Notes under the pieces: generated by a model
What the model was told of the DNA's origin: nothing
The model's database searches: none
What the model saw: only the letters and a program-made list of their open reading frames with translations
Part shown: positions 15,926 to 25,273 of the stretch, piece after piece
Numbering within the stretch: position 1 is the stretch's first letter
Layout of the letters: every line of letters starts with the position of its first letter
NCBI GenBank assembly: GCA_016841205.1
Contig: JAENZP010000001.1
Location: 372,001-436,000 of the forward strand
Direction: 5' to 3'
Source of the DNA: Desulfoscipio geothermicus
GTDB lineage: Bacteria > Bacillota > Desulfotomaculia > Desulfotomaculales > Desulfallaceae
DNA: 64,000 bases
Translations under genes and position numbers: made by a program

Positions 15926-17149
15926 TTAGTTCTGATCAATTTTATCCAGGGCAAATTTTTTGTGCAGTGCTTTGACCGCCTGCTCAGCGTCACTATTTTT
16001 AACAATACAAGATATTTTGATATCCGAGGTGGAGATCATATGAATGTTGATATTTTCTTCCGCCAGCGCTCCGAACATCATGGCGGCTACACCAGGGTTG
16101 CTGTTCATACCGGCACCCACCACCGAAACCATGGCCACGTCCGCATTATAGGTGTAACCTTGCGCCCCTACCTCTTTAATAGTTTCTTCGACGGTCTCAA
16201 GTGATTTATGCAAGTCGTCCTGGGTGACTGTGAAGGAGATATCATTAATGCCATCGCGCATGGCGCTTTGCACAATCATATCAACACTGATGTTGTTATC
16301 GGCCAGCTTTTTGAAAATTTGGTAAGCAACGCCCGGTTGGTCTGGTACCCCGAAAACAGCCAGCTTAGCGACATTTTTGGTATATGTAACCCCGGTAATA
16401 ACCATACTTATTTCCAAATCTGTTTCCTCCTTTACAATGGTGCCCGGGTTATCGTTAAAACTGCTCCGGACATGCAGCGGTATACCGTAATGCTTGGCGC
16501 ATTCCACCGACCGGGGGTGCAGCACAGCCGCACCCAGATGGGCCAGTTCCAGCATTTCATCGTAGGTAATGGTATCCAGCTTGCACGCCTCGGGCACTAC
16601 CCTGGGGTCAGTAGTATAAACACCGTCTACGTCAGTATAGATCTCGCACAGATCGGCATGTAACGAGGCCGCCAAAACCACGGCTGTGGTGTCCGATCCG
16701 CCCCGGCCCAGCGTAGTGACATCGCCATATTCGTTCAAGCCTTGGAAACCGGCCACGATAATTACCCTAGAATTCGCCAATTCGGCCCGCAGGCGGTCAT
16801 TATCCACGTCAATTATACGCGCCTTGGAATAAACCATATCTGTCTTGATGCCGGCTTGCCGTCCAGTTAGAGAAATGACCTCAACACCCAAGCTTTTAAT
16901 GGCCATAGCCAGCAGGGCACTGGACACTCGTTCCCCAGTGGACAGCAGCATATCCATCTCGCGGGGTGACGGGTTATCTGTTATTTGCCGGGATAAAGCT
17001 ATCAAGTCATCGGTGGAATCGCCCATAGCTGAAACCACTACCACCATTTGGTTGCCCTGGCGGTACTGTTCCACCACCCGCCTGGCCACGTTTTTTATGC
17101 GCGAGGTGTCCCCCACTGATGTGCCACCGTACTTTTGTACAATCAACAT
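15926..17149 (-). CDS. lysC: Aspartate kinase with tandem ACT domains
   Basis: A 407-residue aspartokinase, first step from aspartate to lysine, threonine and methionine. ATG 17149 (MLIVQKYGGTSVGD) is preferred to GTG 17161 because the SD AAGGGGTG is at correct distance only from it. The kinase domain (KYGGTSVG, VSAMGDSTDDLI, GRGGSDTTAVVLA, EIYTDVDGVYTTDPR) is complete. Two ACT domains follow (VAKLAVFGVPDQPGVAYQIF and VSVVGAGMNSNPGVAAMMF), so feedback control by Lys and/or Thr is expected. The gene is flanked by thrB and apgM in one operon. Confidence 0.96.
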   Translation of the reverse strand: MLIVQKYGGTSVGDTSRIKNVARRVVEQYRQGNQMVVVVSAMGDSTDDLIALSRQITDNPSPREMDMLLSTGERVSSALLAMAIKSLGVEVISLTGRQAGIKTDMVYSKARIIDVDNDRLRAELANSRVIIVAGFQGLNEYGDVTTLGRGGSDTTAVVLAASLHADLCEIYTDVDGVYTTDPRVVPEACKLDTITYDEMLELAHLGAAVLHPRSVECAKHYGIPLHVRSSFNDNPGTIVKEETDLEISMVITGVTYTKNVAKLAVFGVPDQPGVAYQIFKKLADNNISVDMIVQSAMRDGINDISFTVTQDDLHKSLETVEETIKEVGAQGYTYNADVAMVSVVGAGMNSNPGVAAMMFGALAEENINIHMISTSDIKISCIVKNSDAEQAVKALHKKFALDKIDQN

Positions 17150-17164
17150 ATTATTATACACCCC

Positions 17165-18067
17165 TTATATTACTTCCAATGCTCTAGCTCCCACCGGGCT
17201 TGGCGCTAGAATTAGGGAGCGGGCGTTAACGCCGCTTTCCCGGAAGGTTTCCTTCATTACTTCCGCAATTAATTCTTGATTATTATCCGCCAGAGCGATT
17301 ATGGCAGGCCCGGCACCACTTAATGCCACGCCCCGGGCACCGGCCAGCCTGGCAGCTGATACAACTTTCTTATAGCCGGGAATCATCCCTGCGCGGAACG
17401 ATTGGTGTAATTTATCTTCCATAGCTGTGCCCAGCACGGACAAATCTCCCTTTTGTAACGCGGCCACTAATAGCGCCGCCCTGCCTATGTTAAACACGGC
17501 GTCTCGCATGGTTACCATGTGCGGTAGTGCCTCCCTGGTATCTCTGGTGCTCATGGCAAAATCAGGCACGGCCACCACCGTCTTGAGCCCCACCGGCAAA
17601 TCTACTTTAGTCCAGGTTATTTCATCATCCACTGAGGCATATATCACCAAACCACCGAGCAGCGCCGGAGCAATATTGTCCGGGTGCCCCTCCATGGAAC
17701 AGGCCAGGGCCAATATTTCCCGTTTACTTAGATTAGTACCGCACAACATATTGGCAGCAATGATACCCCCAATAACAGCGGAGGCACTGCTGCCCAACCC
17801 CCGGCCGACCGGTATGCCGTTAATCAGCCGGATGCGGAGCCCGGCAGGCATATAGCCAACCCGATCAAAAACCTGCCTAGCCGCCCGGTAAACCAGGTTA
17901 CCCTCGTTGCACGCCAAATCCCCGGCACCCTCGCCTTCCACTTCGATGATCAGACCACGTGGAATTTTACTAAATTCTACTATATTATACAGTTCCAGCG
18001 CCATGCCCAGACAGTCAAAGCCCGGGCCCAAATTGGCGGTGGTGGCCGGCACCTGAACTCTAATCAC
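17165..18067 (-). CDS. thrB: Homoserine kinase (GHMP family)
   Basis: A 300-residue GHMP kinase that phosphorylates homoserine in threonine synthesis. Family motifs: PATTANLGPGFDCLGMAL at the N-terminus, the ATP-binding GRGLGSSASAVIGG near residue 88, HPDNIAPALLGG, and the C-terminal GARGVALSGAGPAIIAL. It starts with GTG 18067, with AAGGGG about 10 nt upstream, 4 nt after the hom stop. The length matches the family. Threonine synthase is not in the window. Confidence 0.96.
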   Translation of the reverse strand: MIRVQVPATTANLGPGFDCLGMALELYNIVEFSKIPRGLIIEVEGEGAGDLACNEGNLVYRAARQVFDRVGYMPAGLRIRLINGIPVGRGLGSSASAVIGGIIAANMLCGTNLSKREILALACSMEGHPDNIAPALLGGLVIYASVDDEITWTKVDLPVGLKTVVAVPDFAMSTRDTREALPHMVTMRDAVFNIGRAALLVAALQKGDLSVLGTAMEDKLHQSFRAGMIPGYKKVVSAARLAGARGVALSGAGPAIIALADNNQELIAEVMKETFRESGVNARSLILAPSPVGARALEVI

Positions 18068-18071
18068 AGGT

Positions 18072-19364
18072 TTATTCCCCTTCTACACGGATAATATTGG
18101 CTATCGCATTGACCGAAGATAGTTGCTTGATGGTTTCCAACGCCTCCTGCATGTTTTTTTCACGTACTTTATGGGTAACCAGTACAATTTCCGCATTATT
18201 GCCGTCATTATGTTTTTGCAGCACCGAAGCCAGACTAACCTCCTTATCCCCAAAAACGTAGGCAATGGAGGCTAGAACGCCGGGCTTATCGGTCACATTC
18301 AGGCGAACGTAGTATTTAACCTCTGTAGCCCCCATATCTTTGACAGGTTTATTTTCATAACAGGTACAGGAGATAATCCCCGGTACGTTGTGCAGCAAAT
18401 TACGTGCAGCATCCATGACATCGGCAACTACTGCACTGGCTGTAGGCATTTCTCCGGCCCCGCGGCCGTAAAACATCGTATCCCCTACAGCGTCACCGGT
18501 AACATAAATGGCGTTATACACATCGTTTACCATTGCCAGAGGATGGCTATGCGGTATAAGGGCGGGATGCACCCGCACCTCTATGCCATCCCCGGTTTCC
18601 TTGGCAATTGCAAGTAGTTTAACTATGTAATTAAGCTCACCGGCATAGGCAATGTCCGTAGAGGTAATTTTTGTAATGCCCTCAACATATACATCGTCCA
18701 GAACAATGCGCGAGTTAAATGCAATGGAAGCTAAAATGGCCAATTTACGGGCCGCATCATAACCTTCAATATCGGCGGTGGGATCAGCTTCAGCATACCC
18801 CTTGGCCTGGGCTTCCCGCAGTACATCTTCAAAATCTGAGCCTTGCTCAGTCATTTTAGTTAACATATAGTTGGTAGTACCATTGATAATTCCAATGATT
18901 TGTGTGATACGGTTGGCCGCCAGACACTGTTTGAGAGGCCTAATGATAGGGATCCCACCGGCCACGCTGGCTTCAAACAACAGGTCGGTTTGATTAGCCT
19001 CGGATAAGGCGAAAAGCTGCTTGCCGTGCGCGGCGATCATATCCTTATTGGCAGTAACCACACTTTTGCCGCCCTCTAATGCCCGGGTGACATAGTTCAT
19101 GGTTGGTTCAATGCCGCCCAACACTTCCACTACTATTTTTATTTCAGGGTCGTCAATAATATCTTCTATTTCGGTGGTCTGCTTACCTAGGTCAATGTTC
19201 AAATCACGAAGCTTGGAAGTATCCTTCTCTAATATTTTTTTTATTTCAACCCCAACCCCGACCTTGCGCTTGATATTGTCCGCGTTACCGGTAATAATGC
19301 GATATACCCCACGGCCCACCGTACCCAGTCCTAAAAGACCGATTTGTATATTTTCAACCGACAT
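18072..19364 (-). CDS. hom: Homoserine dehydrogenase with C-terminal ACT domain
   Basis: A 430-residue homoserine dehydrogenase. ATG 19364 is the start: AAAGGGGC lies 7 nt upstream, whereas the ATG at 19382 lies inside that SD context. The NAD(P)-binding GLLGLGTVGRGVYRI, VVEVLGGIEP, VTANKDMIA, GIINGTTNYMLTKM and YAEADPTADIEGYDAARKLAIL motifs are present. A C-terminal ACT domain (YYVRLNVTDKPGVLASIAYVFGD) suggests threonine feedback inhibition. The gene follows the ACT/PheB-like gene and precedes thrB. Confidence 0.96.
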   Translation of the reverse strand: MSVENIQIGLLGLGTVGRGVYRIITGNADNIKRKVGVGVEIKKILEKDTSKLRDLNIDLGKQTTEIEDIIDDPEIKIVVEVLGGIEPTMNYVTRALEGGKSVVTANKDMIAAHGKQLFALSEANQTDLLFEASVAGGIPIIRPLKQCLAANRITQIIGIINGTTNYMLTKMTEQGSDFEDVLREAQAKGYAEADPTADIEGYDAARKLAILASIAFNSRIVLDDVYVEGITKITSTDIAYAGELNYIVKLLAIAKETGDGIEVRVHPALIPHSHPLAMVNDVYNAIYVTGDAVGDTMFYGRGAGEMPTASAVVADVMDAARNLLHNVPGIISCTCYENKPVKDMGATEVKYYVRLNVTDKPGVLASIAYVFGDKEVSLASVLQKHNDGNNAEIVLVTHKVREKNMQEALETIKQLSSVNAIANIIRVEGE

Positions 19365-19404
19365 AAATAAAGCCCCTTTCATGTGATGTTATGAATAATC
19401 ACAC

Positions 19405-19848
19405 TTACGCGCCCAGTAGCTTGGCTGCTTTAACACCCGAGGTTTTGTGCAGCAGCTTGATCATATTTTCTACATCACCTTTTAAATTAGCTGTCTCAAT
19501 GGTTACAGTGGCAATAGCTGTACCTTGCTGGGGGATATTTTGATTGATTGTTACAATATTTCCCCCCAACGCGGCAATGCTGTTCAACACTGCGGATAAA
19601 ACGCCGGAGCGGTGTTCCAGCAGCATTTCCAGAATAACGGTTTGGTCCCGGTTCCAGCGGGAAAAAGGATATATTTTGTCTTTATATTTATAGAAAGCAC
19701 TGCGGCTCAACTGGACCCTTTCCACCGCTTCATTTACAGTGACTGCCTCACCGTTCATCAATAATTCCTTGGCCTGAACTGTTTTATAAAAAGTCTCGGG
19801 AAGAATATCCTCCTGTACTAAAAAAAACCGCAGATCCTTGCCTGCCAC
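19405..19848 (-). CDS. pheB: ACT domain-containing protein, UPF0735/PheB family
   Basis: A 147-residue protein with an N-terminal helical region (FYKTVQAKELLMNGEAVTVNEAVERVQLSRSAFYKYKD) resembling a small DNA-binding module and a C-terminal ACT domain (ILEMLLEHRSGVLSAVLNSIAALGGNI). This is the UPF0735 family, called PheB in Bacillus. It starts at GTG 19848 with GGAGGTG 7 nt upstream and is the first gene of the hom-thrB-lysC-apgM operon. Its molecular function is not established; an amino-acid-sensing regulatory role fits the fold and context. Confidence 0.88.
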   Translation of the reverse strand: MAGKDLRFFLVQEDILPETFYKTVQAKELLMNGEAVTVNEAVERVQLSRSAFYKYKDKIYPFSRWNRDQTVILEMLLEHRSGVLSAVLNSIAALGGNIVTINQNIPQQGTAIATVTIETANLKGDVENMIKLLHKTSGVKAAKLLGA

Positions 19849-19961
19849 CTATCACACCTCCGTTTGGCAAGTTGGGGACAGTTCTTGCCTTGCCTCCAAT
19901 AAACACTTGTTTTTATGAATATGGTCCATGTCATATGGATACATTTCCGTACATGAGAGAC

Positions 19962-19991
19962 ATTATATCATTATTTATTATTCTTTGGCAA
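19962..19991 (-). promoter_or_regulatory. Sigma-A type promoter of the threonine operon
   Basis: On the minus strand TTGCCA (-35) and TATAAT (-10) are separated by 18 nt. The predicted transcript has a leader of about 105 nt before GTG 19848. The leader holds a 6-bp hairpin (GGCAAG with CTTGCC, about 19868-19892) close to the SD and a loose palindrome CATGT...ACATG just after the -10. No known riboswitch or T-box sequence is visible. The rest of 19992-20101 shows nothing. Confidence 0.8.
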
Positions 19992-20101
19992 TCGTTTATT
20001 ATTAATAAAAATTCTTATCATATCCGGTTGAAACATCTAAATTACCTTTTGATTGGTTAATATGTATCCTACACTTTGTCCAAAGTATACTGCCTTAGCA
20101 A

Positions 20102-20130
20102 CAAAAAAAACCGGTCTTCCGACCGGTTAA
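20102..20130 (-). terminator. Intrinsic terminator after spoIVA
   Basis: An 8-bp perfect stem AACCGGTC / GACCGGTT with a 4-nt loop, followed on the minus strand by an uninterrupted run of eight T. It overlaps the spoIVA stop codon. Confidence 0.93.
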
Positions 20131-21608
20131 ATTATTATGCAAATAAGACCACCGCTACCCTCGTTGACAATGCGTCTAACAGTTTCCTGCAGCTTGATTT
20201 GAGCGTTTTCAGGCATCCTTTGCAATTTGTTTTGAATACCTTCGCGTACCAAGTCACTGACTGATTTGCCGAATATTTCGGATTCCCAAATCTTTTGTGG
20301 GTTTTCCTCAAACTCGTTCAGCATGTACCTCACCAGTTCCTCGCATTGCTTTTCGGTACCGATGATGGGTGTTATCTCGGTATTAATATTGGCCTGAATC
20401 ATATGAATGGAAGGGGCACTGGCCTTTAGTTTGATACCGAACCGGCTGCCCTGCCTGATTAGCTCGGGTTCCTCCAACTGCATATCGTCAATCCCCGGTG
20501 TTACCATACCATAACCGGTTTCCCTGAGCTCCAAAATAGCGGGTGCAACTTTATCATATTCCCGCTTGTCTTTAGCCAATTCCTTAACCAAGCGGAACAA
20601 CTGGTGGTCACCTTCCAACTGAAAACCGGTTTCCTCTGACAGTACCCGGTAAAACAAGTCCGGTTTAGAGCTAATCTCTATAGCAGCCGTGCCTGTGCCC
20701 AGGTCCAGGTTATTTAAATTGACGGTTTGCACCATTTCATATTCGCCAAGTTTTTCCACCGCTCCGTCAATATCCCGAAGTCGCCTTACCTGTTGCACAG
20801 TATCCTGTACCGCCAGGTCAAATTTTTCCCTGAGCCAGTGTTTTTGTTCCAATTCTTCCACCCACAGCGGCATAGCAATGGAAACCTCATTGACTGGGAA
20901 TTCAAACAAGGCTTTTTCCATAATCAGCATTATGTCTGGCTGGAGCATTTCCACACAGTTCACCGGGATAACCGGCACATCGTATTTTTCTGAAAGTTCA
21001 TCAGCCAGTTGAATAGCTTCTTCATTTTCAGGGCCGGTAGTATTTAAGACAATAATAAAAGGCCTGTTGATTTCTTTTAGCTCCTGAACCACTCTTTCTT
21101 CGGCGGGGACAAAATTTTCTCTAGGGATATCTGTGATGGTACCGTCTGTAGTAATCACCAGGCCAATGGTGGAGTGCTCGCTGATTACCTTTCTGGTACC
21201 TGTTTCTGCGGCTTCCTCAAATGTAATGGGTTCTTCAAACCAGGGGGTGGATACCATACGCGGGTTGCCTTCCTCATCCTCATAGCCAAGAGCCCCCTCC
21301 ACCCGGTACCCCACACAGTCAACCAACCGGACCTTTACTTGAAGATTAGGACTTATCTCTAGCTCGACCGCTTCGTTGGGCACAAATTTGGGCTCAGTGG
21401 TCATAATAGTTTTACCGGCTCCGCTCTGGGGTAGCTCATCCTTGGCCCTTTCTCTTTCGTATTCATTTTCAATATTAGGTATGACCATTAGATCCATGAA
21501 CCGTTTAATAAAAGTAGATTTGCCTGTGCGCACGCCGCCGCTAACACCCAGGTAAATATCCCCCTCGGTGCGTTCCGCAATATCGCGGAAAATATCTAAC
21601 TTTTCCAT
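20127..21608 (-). CDS. spoIVA: Stage IV sporulation protein A (spore coat morphogenetic ATPase)
   Basis: A 493-residue protein, the usual SpoIVA length. It shows the Walker A GVSGGVRTGKSTFIKRFMDLM near residue 24, PQSGAGKTIMTTEPKFVPNEA, LVDCVGYRVEGALGYEDEEG, VVQELKEINRPFIIVLN, and the conserved C-terminal QKIWESEIFGKSVSDLVREG with an ending IIVNEGSGG-like tail needed for membrane localisation. SpoIVA polymerises on the forespore surface and is the base of the coat. ATG 21608 is preceded by AGGAGGGAG. It appears monocistronic, with a terminator overlapping its stop. In Bacillus it is made under sigma E; a convincing sigma E promoter could not be assigned by eye. Confidence 0.97.
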   Translation of the reverse strand: MEKLDIFRDIAERTEGDIYLGVSGGVRTGKSTFIKRFMDLMVIPNIENEYERERAKDELPQSGAGKTIMTTEPKFVPNEAVELEISPNLQVKVRLVDCVGYRVEGALGYEDEEGNPRMVSTPWFEEPITFEEAAETGTRKVISEHSTIGLVITTDGTITDIPRENFVPAEERVVQELKEINRPFIIVLNTTGPENEEAIQLADELSEKYDVPVIPVNCVEMLQPDIMLIMEKALFEFPVNEVSIAMPLWVEELEQKHWLREKFDLAVQDTVQQVRRLRDIDGAVEKLGEYEMVQTVNLNNLDLGTGTAAIEISSKPDLFYRVLSEETGFQLEGDHQLFRLVKELAKDKREYDKVAPAILELRETGYGMVTPGIDDMQLEEPELIRQGSRFGIKLKASAPSIHMIQANINTEITPIIGTEKQCEELVRYMLNEFEENPQKIWESEIFGKSVSDLVREGIQNKLQRMPENAQIKLQETVRRIVNEGSGGLICIII

Positions 21609-22100
21609 GAACGCACTCCCTCCTTATCAAAAATTATATAATTAATAAAACGATATCAGAATAGCATCCCCCCTACCGGTAGGAAAAACAGTATATAAAG
21701 GCCATCGGCCAACCTAGTCCACGAGCAGTTTTTTCCAATGGCATACATTAACATTATATATATATGAGTAGTCACTATATTTATTACTGTTTAGTCTAAA
21801 ATACGCCATTTAAATTTACAGGTTGGACACTGCTACCAGTAATATATGCGCCCGGATTTTAGGATATGGATTTTTTTAAACCTGGCTTGCTCCGCTGGCT
21901 TACAATCAAGCAGGCAAGTAGTTAGCCATATTAACATTGTTTACCACTTATGTTAGTATAAACCATTTATTTTTATGTGTAAAGGTTTCCATTCAGCTAT
22001 TCTTATAAATGTTAATTAGTGTAACAAAAAAGCTGTCAGGTATATTGCAAACAGTTGAGTGAGCAATTAAGATCTGCCAGCCTATTGATAGTTTGGCAAA
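21609..22100. other. AT-rich intergenic stretch without recognised genes
   Basis: About 490 nt between spoIVA and the gpsA terminator. It must hold the spoIVA promoter, but no match good enough to name was found. No ORF with a ribosome binding site, tRNA or known RNA motif was seen on either strand. Confidence 0.5.
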
Positions 22101-22128
22101 TATAAAAAAACCGACGTTAAGCCGGTTT
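22101..22128 (-). terminator. Intrinsic terminator after gpsA
   Basis: On the minus strand AACCGGC and GTCGGTT pair over 7 bp (one G-U) with a 5-nt loop, followed by TTTTTTT. It lies about 60 nt past the gpsA stop. Confidence 0.85.
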
Positions 22129-22187
22129 TTTCGATACATTTTTTCCTGATATCGGAACTCGCTTCAACACCAAGCACCTTGTTCAGT

Positions 22188-23231
22188 TTACCACTTGATT
22201 TGGGCAAGGGCCACTTCTTCCACTTCTCTTGTTTTTACGCGGGTCATTAGATTATTCACTGCAACTTGAGGGTGGAGGTTTTGAAAAAGCACCTGATACA
22301 TTTGCTCAGTGATGGGCATTTCGATCCCCCAGGTAGCGGCCAATGTGTGAGCGGCCATAGTAGTGCGCACCCCTTCCACCACCATGTTGACCTCGCCCAG
22401 CGCCTGCTGCAATGTTTTGCCCCGCCCAATTGCTATACCGGCGCGACGGTTGCGACTGTGTCGACTGATACAGGTAACAATTAAATCACCCAGCCCGGTA
22501 AGCCCCGCAAAGGTCAGGGGATTGGCCTGCATAGCCATTCCCAGTCTGGTAATCTCCGCCAACCCCCGCGTCATCAGCGCTGCCTTGGAATTATCACTGC
22601 CGTTAAGACCGTCTACAATACCGGCGCCCAGGGCAATAACATTCTTTAAAGCCCCGCCCAACTCCACACCTATGATATCCGGGTTGGTATAAACCCTAAA
22701 ATTATCTCGCATAAATAAATCCTGGGCCAGCACGGCGGTATGCGGGGAGGTGGAGGCTACCACTACAGCGGTAGGCATTTTTTTGGCCACCTCTTCGGCG
22801 TGACTGGGACCTGATAGCACGGCATAATGTTCTGTCCTAGGCAGGCCCGCCTCAGCGGTAAACACTTCGGATAATCTGAGCGTGCTGTTTTCCTCAATGC
22901 CCTTGGCACTGTTCACAATAAGTGTTTCGGTCCGAATGAAAGGCAGTGCTTCCCTGACAACTGTCCTGAAAGTGTGCGAGGGTACGCTAAAAACAACAGC
23001 GCCGGCACCCGTCAGCGCCTGTTCCAGATCAGTTGTGACATGGATATTAGCAGGCAAATAAACACCGGGTAAGTAGCGTTTATTTTCCCGGTATATTTTT
23101 ATTTCCTCCACCTGTTCCAAGCGCCGAGCCCACAGATAGACCGTATCGCCGTCCCCGGCCAGGTGATAGGCTAGAGCAGTGCCCCAGCTGCCGGCACCCA
23201 GCACGGTAATTTGTTTACCACTTGCCGTCAC
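22188..23231 (-). CDS. gpsA: NAD(P)-dependent glycerol-3-phosphate dehydrogenase
   Basis: Reduces dihydroxyacetone phosphate to sn-glycerol-3-phosphate for phospholipid synthesis. The start is GTG 23231, with AGGAGG 7 nt upstream; the longer frame to 23315 overlaps plsY and is rejected. About 347 residues, with [18 protein letters not shown] (Rossmann), [53 protein letters not shown] and [18 protein letters not shown]. The plsY stop lies one base before this start, so the two are coupled; plsY uses the product of gpsA. Confidence 0.97.
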   Translation of the reverse strand: MTASGKQITVLGAGSWGTALAYHLAGDGDTVYLWARRLEQVEEIKIYRENKRYLPGVYLPANIHVTTDLEQALTGAGAVVFSVPSHTFRTVVREALPFIRTETLIVNSAKGIEENSTLRLSEVFTAEAGLPRTEHYAVLSGPSHAEEVAKKMPTAVVVASTSPHTAVLAQDLFMRDNFRVYTNPDIIGVELGGALKNVIALGAGIVDGLNGSDNSKAALMTRGLAEITRLGMAMQANPLTFAGLTGLGDLIVTCISRHSRNRRAGIAIGRGKTLQQALGEVNMVVEGVRTTMAAHTLAATWGIEMPITEQMYQVLFQNLHPQVAVNNLMTRVKTREVEEVALAQIKW

Positions 23232-23232
23232 A

Positions 23233-23823
23233 CTACATCCTCCTGCCCTTTCCCACCTTATATTCCGTACCTGCAATAATTCTTTGTATATTGGAACGGT
23301 GCTTGTAAATAACAAATATAACTAATATGATACTAAAAATGATGTATAACTTGTCCATACCCAATACAGTCATGGCAATTGGTATTGTTATGGCGGCCAT
23401 CATGGAACTTAGGGATACATAACGGCTGATAGCCAGAGTGGTTAAAAGCATCACCAGTCCAATCAGTGTGACCAAGGGGGATATGGCCAGCATTACCCCC
23501 GCACCGGTGGCCACAATTTTACCGCCTTTAAAACGCAGAAACACAGACCAACTGTGCCCGCACATGGCACCGAAAGCAGCCAGCAGCTCAGTTTCAACAC
23601 CGCCGAGGTAGCGGCCCACCAACACGGCGGTCACTCCTTTGGCCATATCCAGAACCAGCACAAATAGGCCATACCCTGCGCCCAGGTTGCGCCACACATT
23701 GGTGGTGCCAATGTTGCCGCTGCCGCGCTCCATAATATTAATACCTTTAGTCCTGGCCACCAGCACCCCCACTGGTATAGAACCAATTAGGTAGCTAATC
23801 ACAACGGCCAGTAATATATTCAT
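23233..23823 (-). CDS. plsY: Acyl-phosphate:glycerol-3-phosphate acyltransferase
   Basis: A 196-residue multi-pass membrane protein of the PlsY family, which acylates glycerol-3-phosphate using acyl-phosphate. Conserved motifs: [45 protein letters not shown] and [14 protein letters not shown]. The usual FKGGKGVATG appears as [10 protein letters not shown], a Gly-to-Ile change in motif 2 worth noting, though the flanking residues are intact. It lies between der and gpsA, an arrangement common in Firmicutes. Confidence 0.96.
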   Translation of the reverse strand: MNILLAVVISYLIGSIPVGVLVARTKGINIMERGSGNIGTTNVWRNLGAGYGLFVLVLDMAKGVTAVLVGRYLGGVETELLAAFGAMCGHSWSVFLRFKGGKIVATGAGVMLAISPLVTLIGLVMLLTTLAISRYVSLSSMMAAITIPIAMTVLGMDKLYIIFSIILVIFVIYKHRSNIQRIIAGTEYKVGKGRRM

Positions 23824-23834
23824 AGCTCCACTCC

Positions 23835-25145
23835 TTATCTTTTGCGCATGACCAGCTTAATGGGTGTACCCTCAAAGCCGTATGCCGAACGCAGCTGGTT
23901 TTCCAAATAACGCAGATAAGAAAAGTGCATTAATTCAGGATCATTGACAAATAAAACAAAGGTGGGCGGCTTCACGGCTGCCTGAGTAGCATAAAAAATT
24001 TTCAGGTGCCTGCCCTTATCCTGGGGTGTAGCATTGTGTAATATAGCATCGCGCAGCAGTTGGTTTAAACCGGTGGTGGCAATGCGCATGTTTTGCTGCT
24101 CGCTTACATAATCCACCAGTTCCAGCACCCGGTGCACCCGCTGATGAGTTAGAGCACTGATAAACAACACCGGAGCGTACTGCATAAAACCCAGCCCGTC
24201 CCTAAGCTTTTCAATATAGCGGTTGGCAGTACGGTCATCTTTTTCCACTAAGTCCCATTTATTAACTACTAAAATGGAGGCTCGTCCCTTTTCGTGGGCG
24301 TAACCGGCAATTCTCTTGTCCTGGTCGGTTAATTGCTCCACTGCGTCAATAAGCATTAGCACTATATCACAGCGATCCACGGCACGCAGCGAGCGAATTA
24401 CGCTATATCTTTCGGTGGATAAGTCAATTCTACTGCGCCGTCTAATACCTGCAGTATCAATGATGGAATACTTTTTGTCCCCCCGGACGATATATGAATC
24501 AATAGCATCTCTGGTGGTACCCGGTATATTACTGACAATAACCCTTTCCTCGCCCAACAAAGCATTTACCAGGGATGATTTGCCCACATTAGGGCGGCCA
24601 ATAACGGCAATTTTAATTATATCATCCTCAGTTTCTTCTTCTTCAGCCGGGGGCAGATCTTGTACCAGCCGGTCCAGCAAGTCTCCGGTATTTAAACCCT
24701 CGGCGGCTGAAACCGGGATTGGATCACCAAGGCCAAGGCGGTAAAAATCATATAATTCATGGGCTTTATCAAAATGTTCCACTTTGTTGGCAACCAAAAT
24801 CACAGGTTTTTCCGAGCGACGCAGAACCTTGGCTACATCCTCATCAGTACCGGTTAACCCAGCCCGCGCATCCACCACAAAAAGAACCAGGTCGGCTTCT
24901 TCTATGGCCAGCTCAGCCTGCTTACGAATGTGCGATATTATTACACCGTCTTCCTGGTAATCTAGCCCGCCGGTATCTACCAGAGTAAACCAGCGGTTAT
25001 TCCAATCGGCATCCTGGTAGAGACGGTCCCTGGTAACTCCGGGCACTCCCTCTACTATGGCCACCCGCCCGCCTACTATACGGTTGAACAAGGTTGATTT
25101 ACCTACATTGGGACGGCCTACTATGGCCACTATTGATCTTGCCAC
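23835..25145 (-). CDS. der: Ribosome biogenesis GTPase Der (EngA)
   Basis: A double GTPase, about 436 residues. GTG 25145 (read as [18 protein letters not shown]) is preferred over TTG 25163 because GAGAGGTG lies 5 nt upstream and the family begins this way. Two G domains each carry GRPNVGKS (near residues 10 and 185), with DTAGI/DTGGL, NKVE and NKWD. The C-terminal KH-like domain ends in [18 protein letters not shown]. It acts in 50S subunit assembly. Confidence 0.97.
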   Translation of the reverse strand: MARSIVAIVGRPNVGKSTLFNRIVGGRVAIVEGVPGVTRDRLYQDADWNNRWFTLVDTGGLDYQEDGVIISHIRKQAELAIEEADLVLFVVDARAGLTGTDEDVAKVLRRSEKPVILVANKVEHFDKAHELYDFYRLGLGDPIPVSAAEGLNTGDLLDRLVQDLPPAEEEETEDDIIKIAVIGRPNVGKSSLVNALLGEERVIVSNIPGTTRDAIDSYIVRGDKKYSIIDTAGIRRRSRIDLSTERYSVIRSLRAVDRCDIVLMLIDAVEQLTDQDKRIAGYAHEKGRASILVVNKWDLVEKDDRTANRYIEKLRDGLGFMQYAPVLFISALTHQRVHRVLELVDYVSEQQNMRIATTGLNQLLRDAILHNATPQDKGRHLKIFYATQAAVKPPTFVLFVNDPELMHFSYLRYLENQLRSAYGFEGTPIKLVMRKR

Positions 25146-25273
25146 GGGTACACCTCTCTCCAAAAGGAGTTAGTCTTGAAAATAATTGTAAAGCCTAAAA
25201 TTGTTGGATTGCAGGCAAACCATAGTTGCTTATATGTGTCTTTTTAGGTACATGAACTATAGCATCTAGCCAG

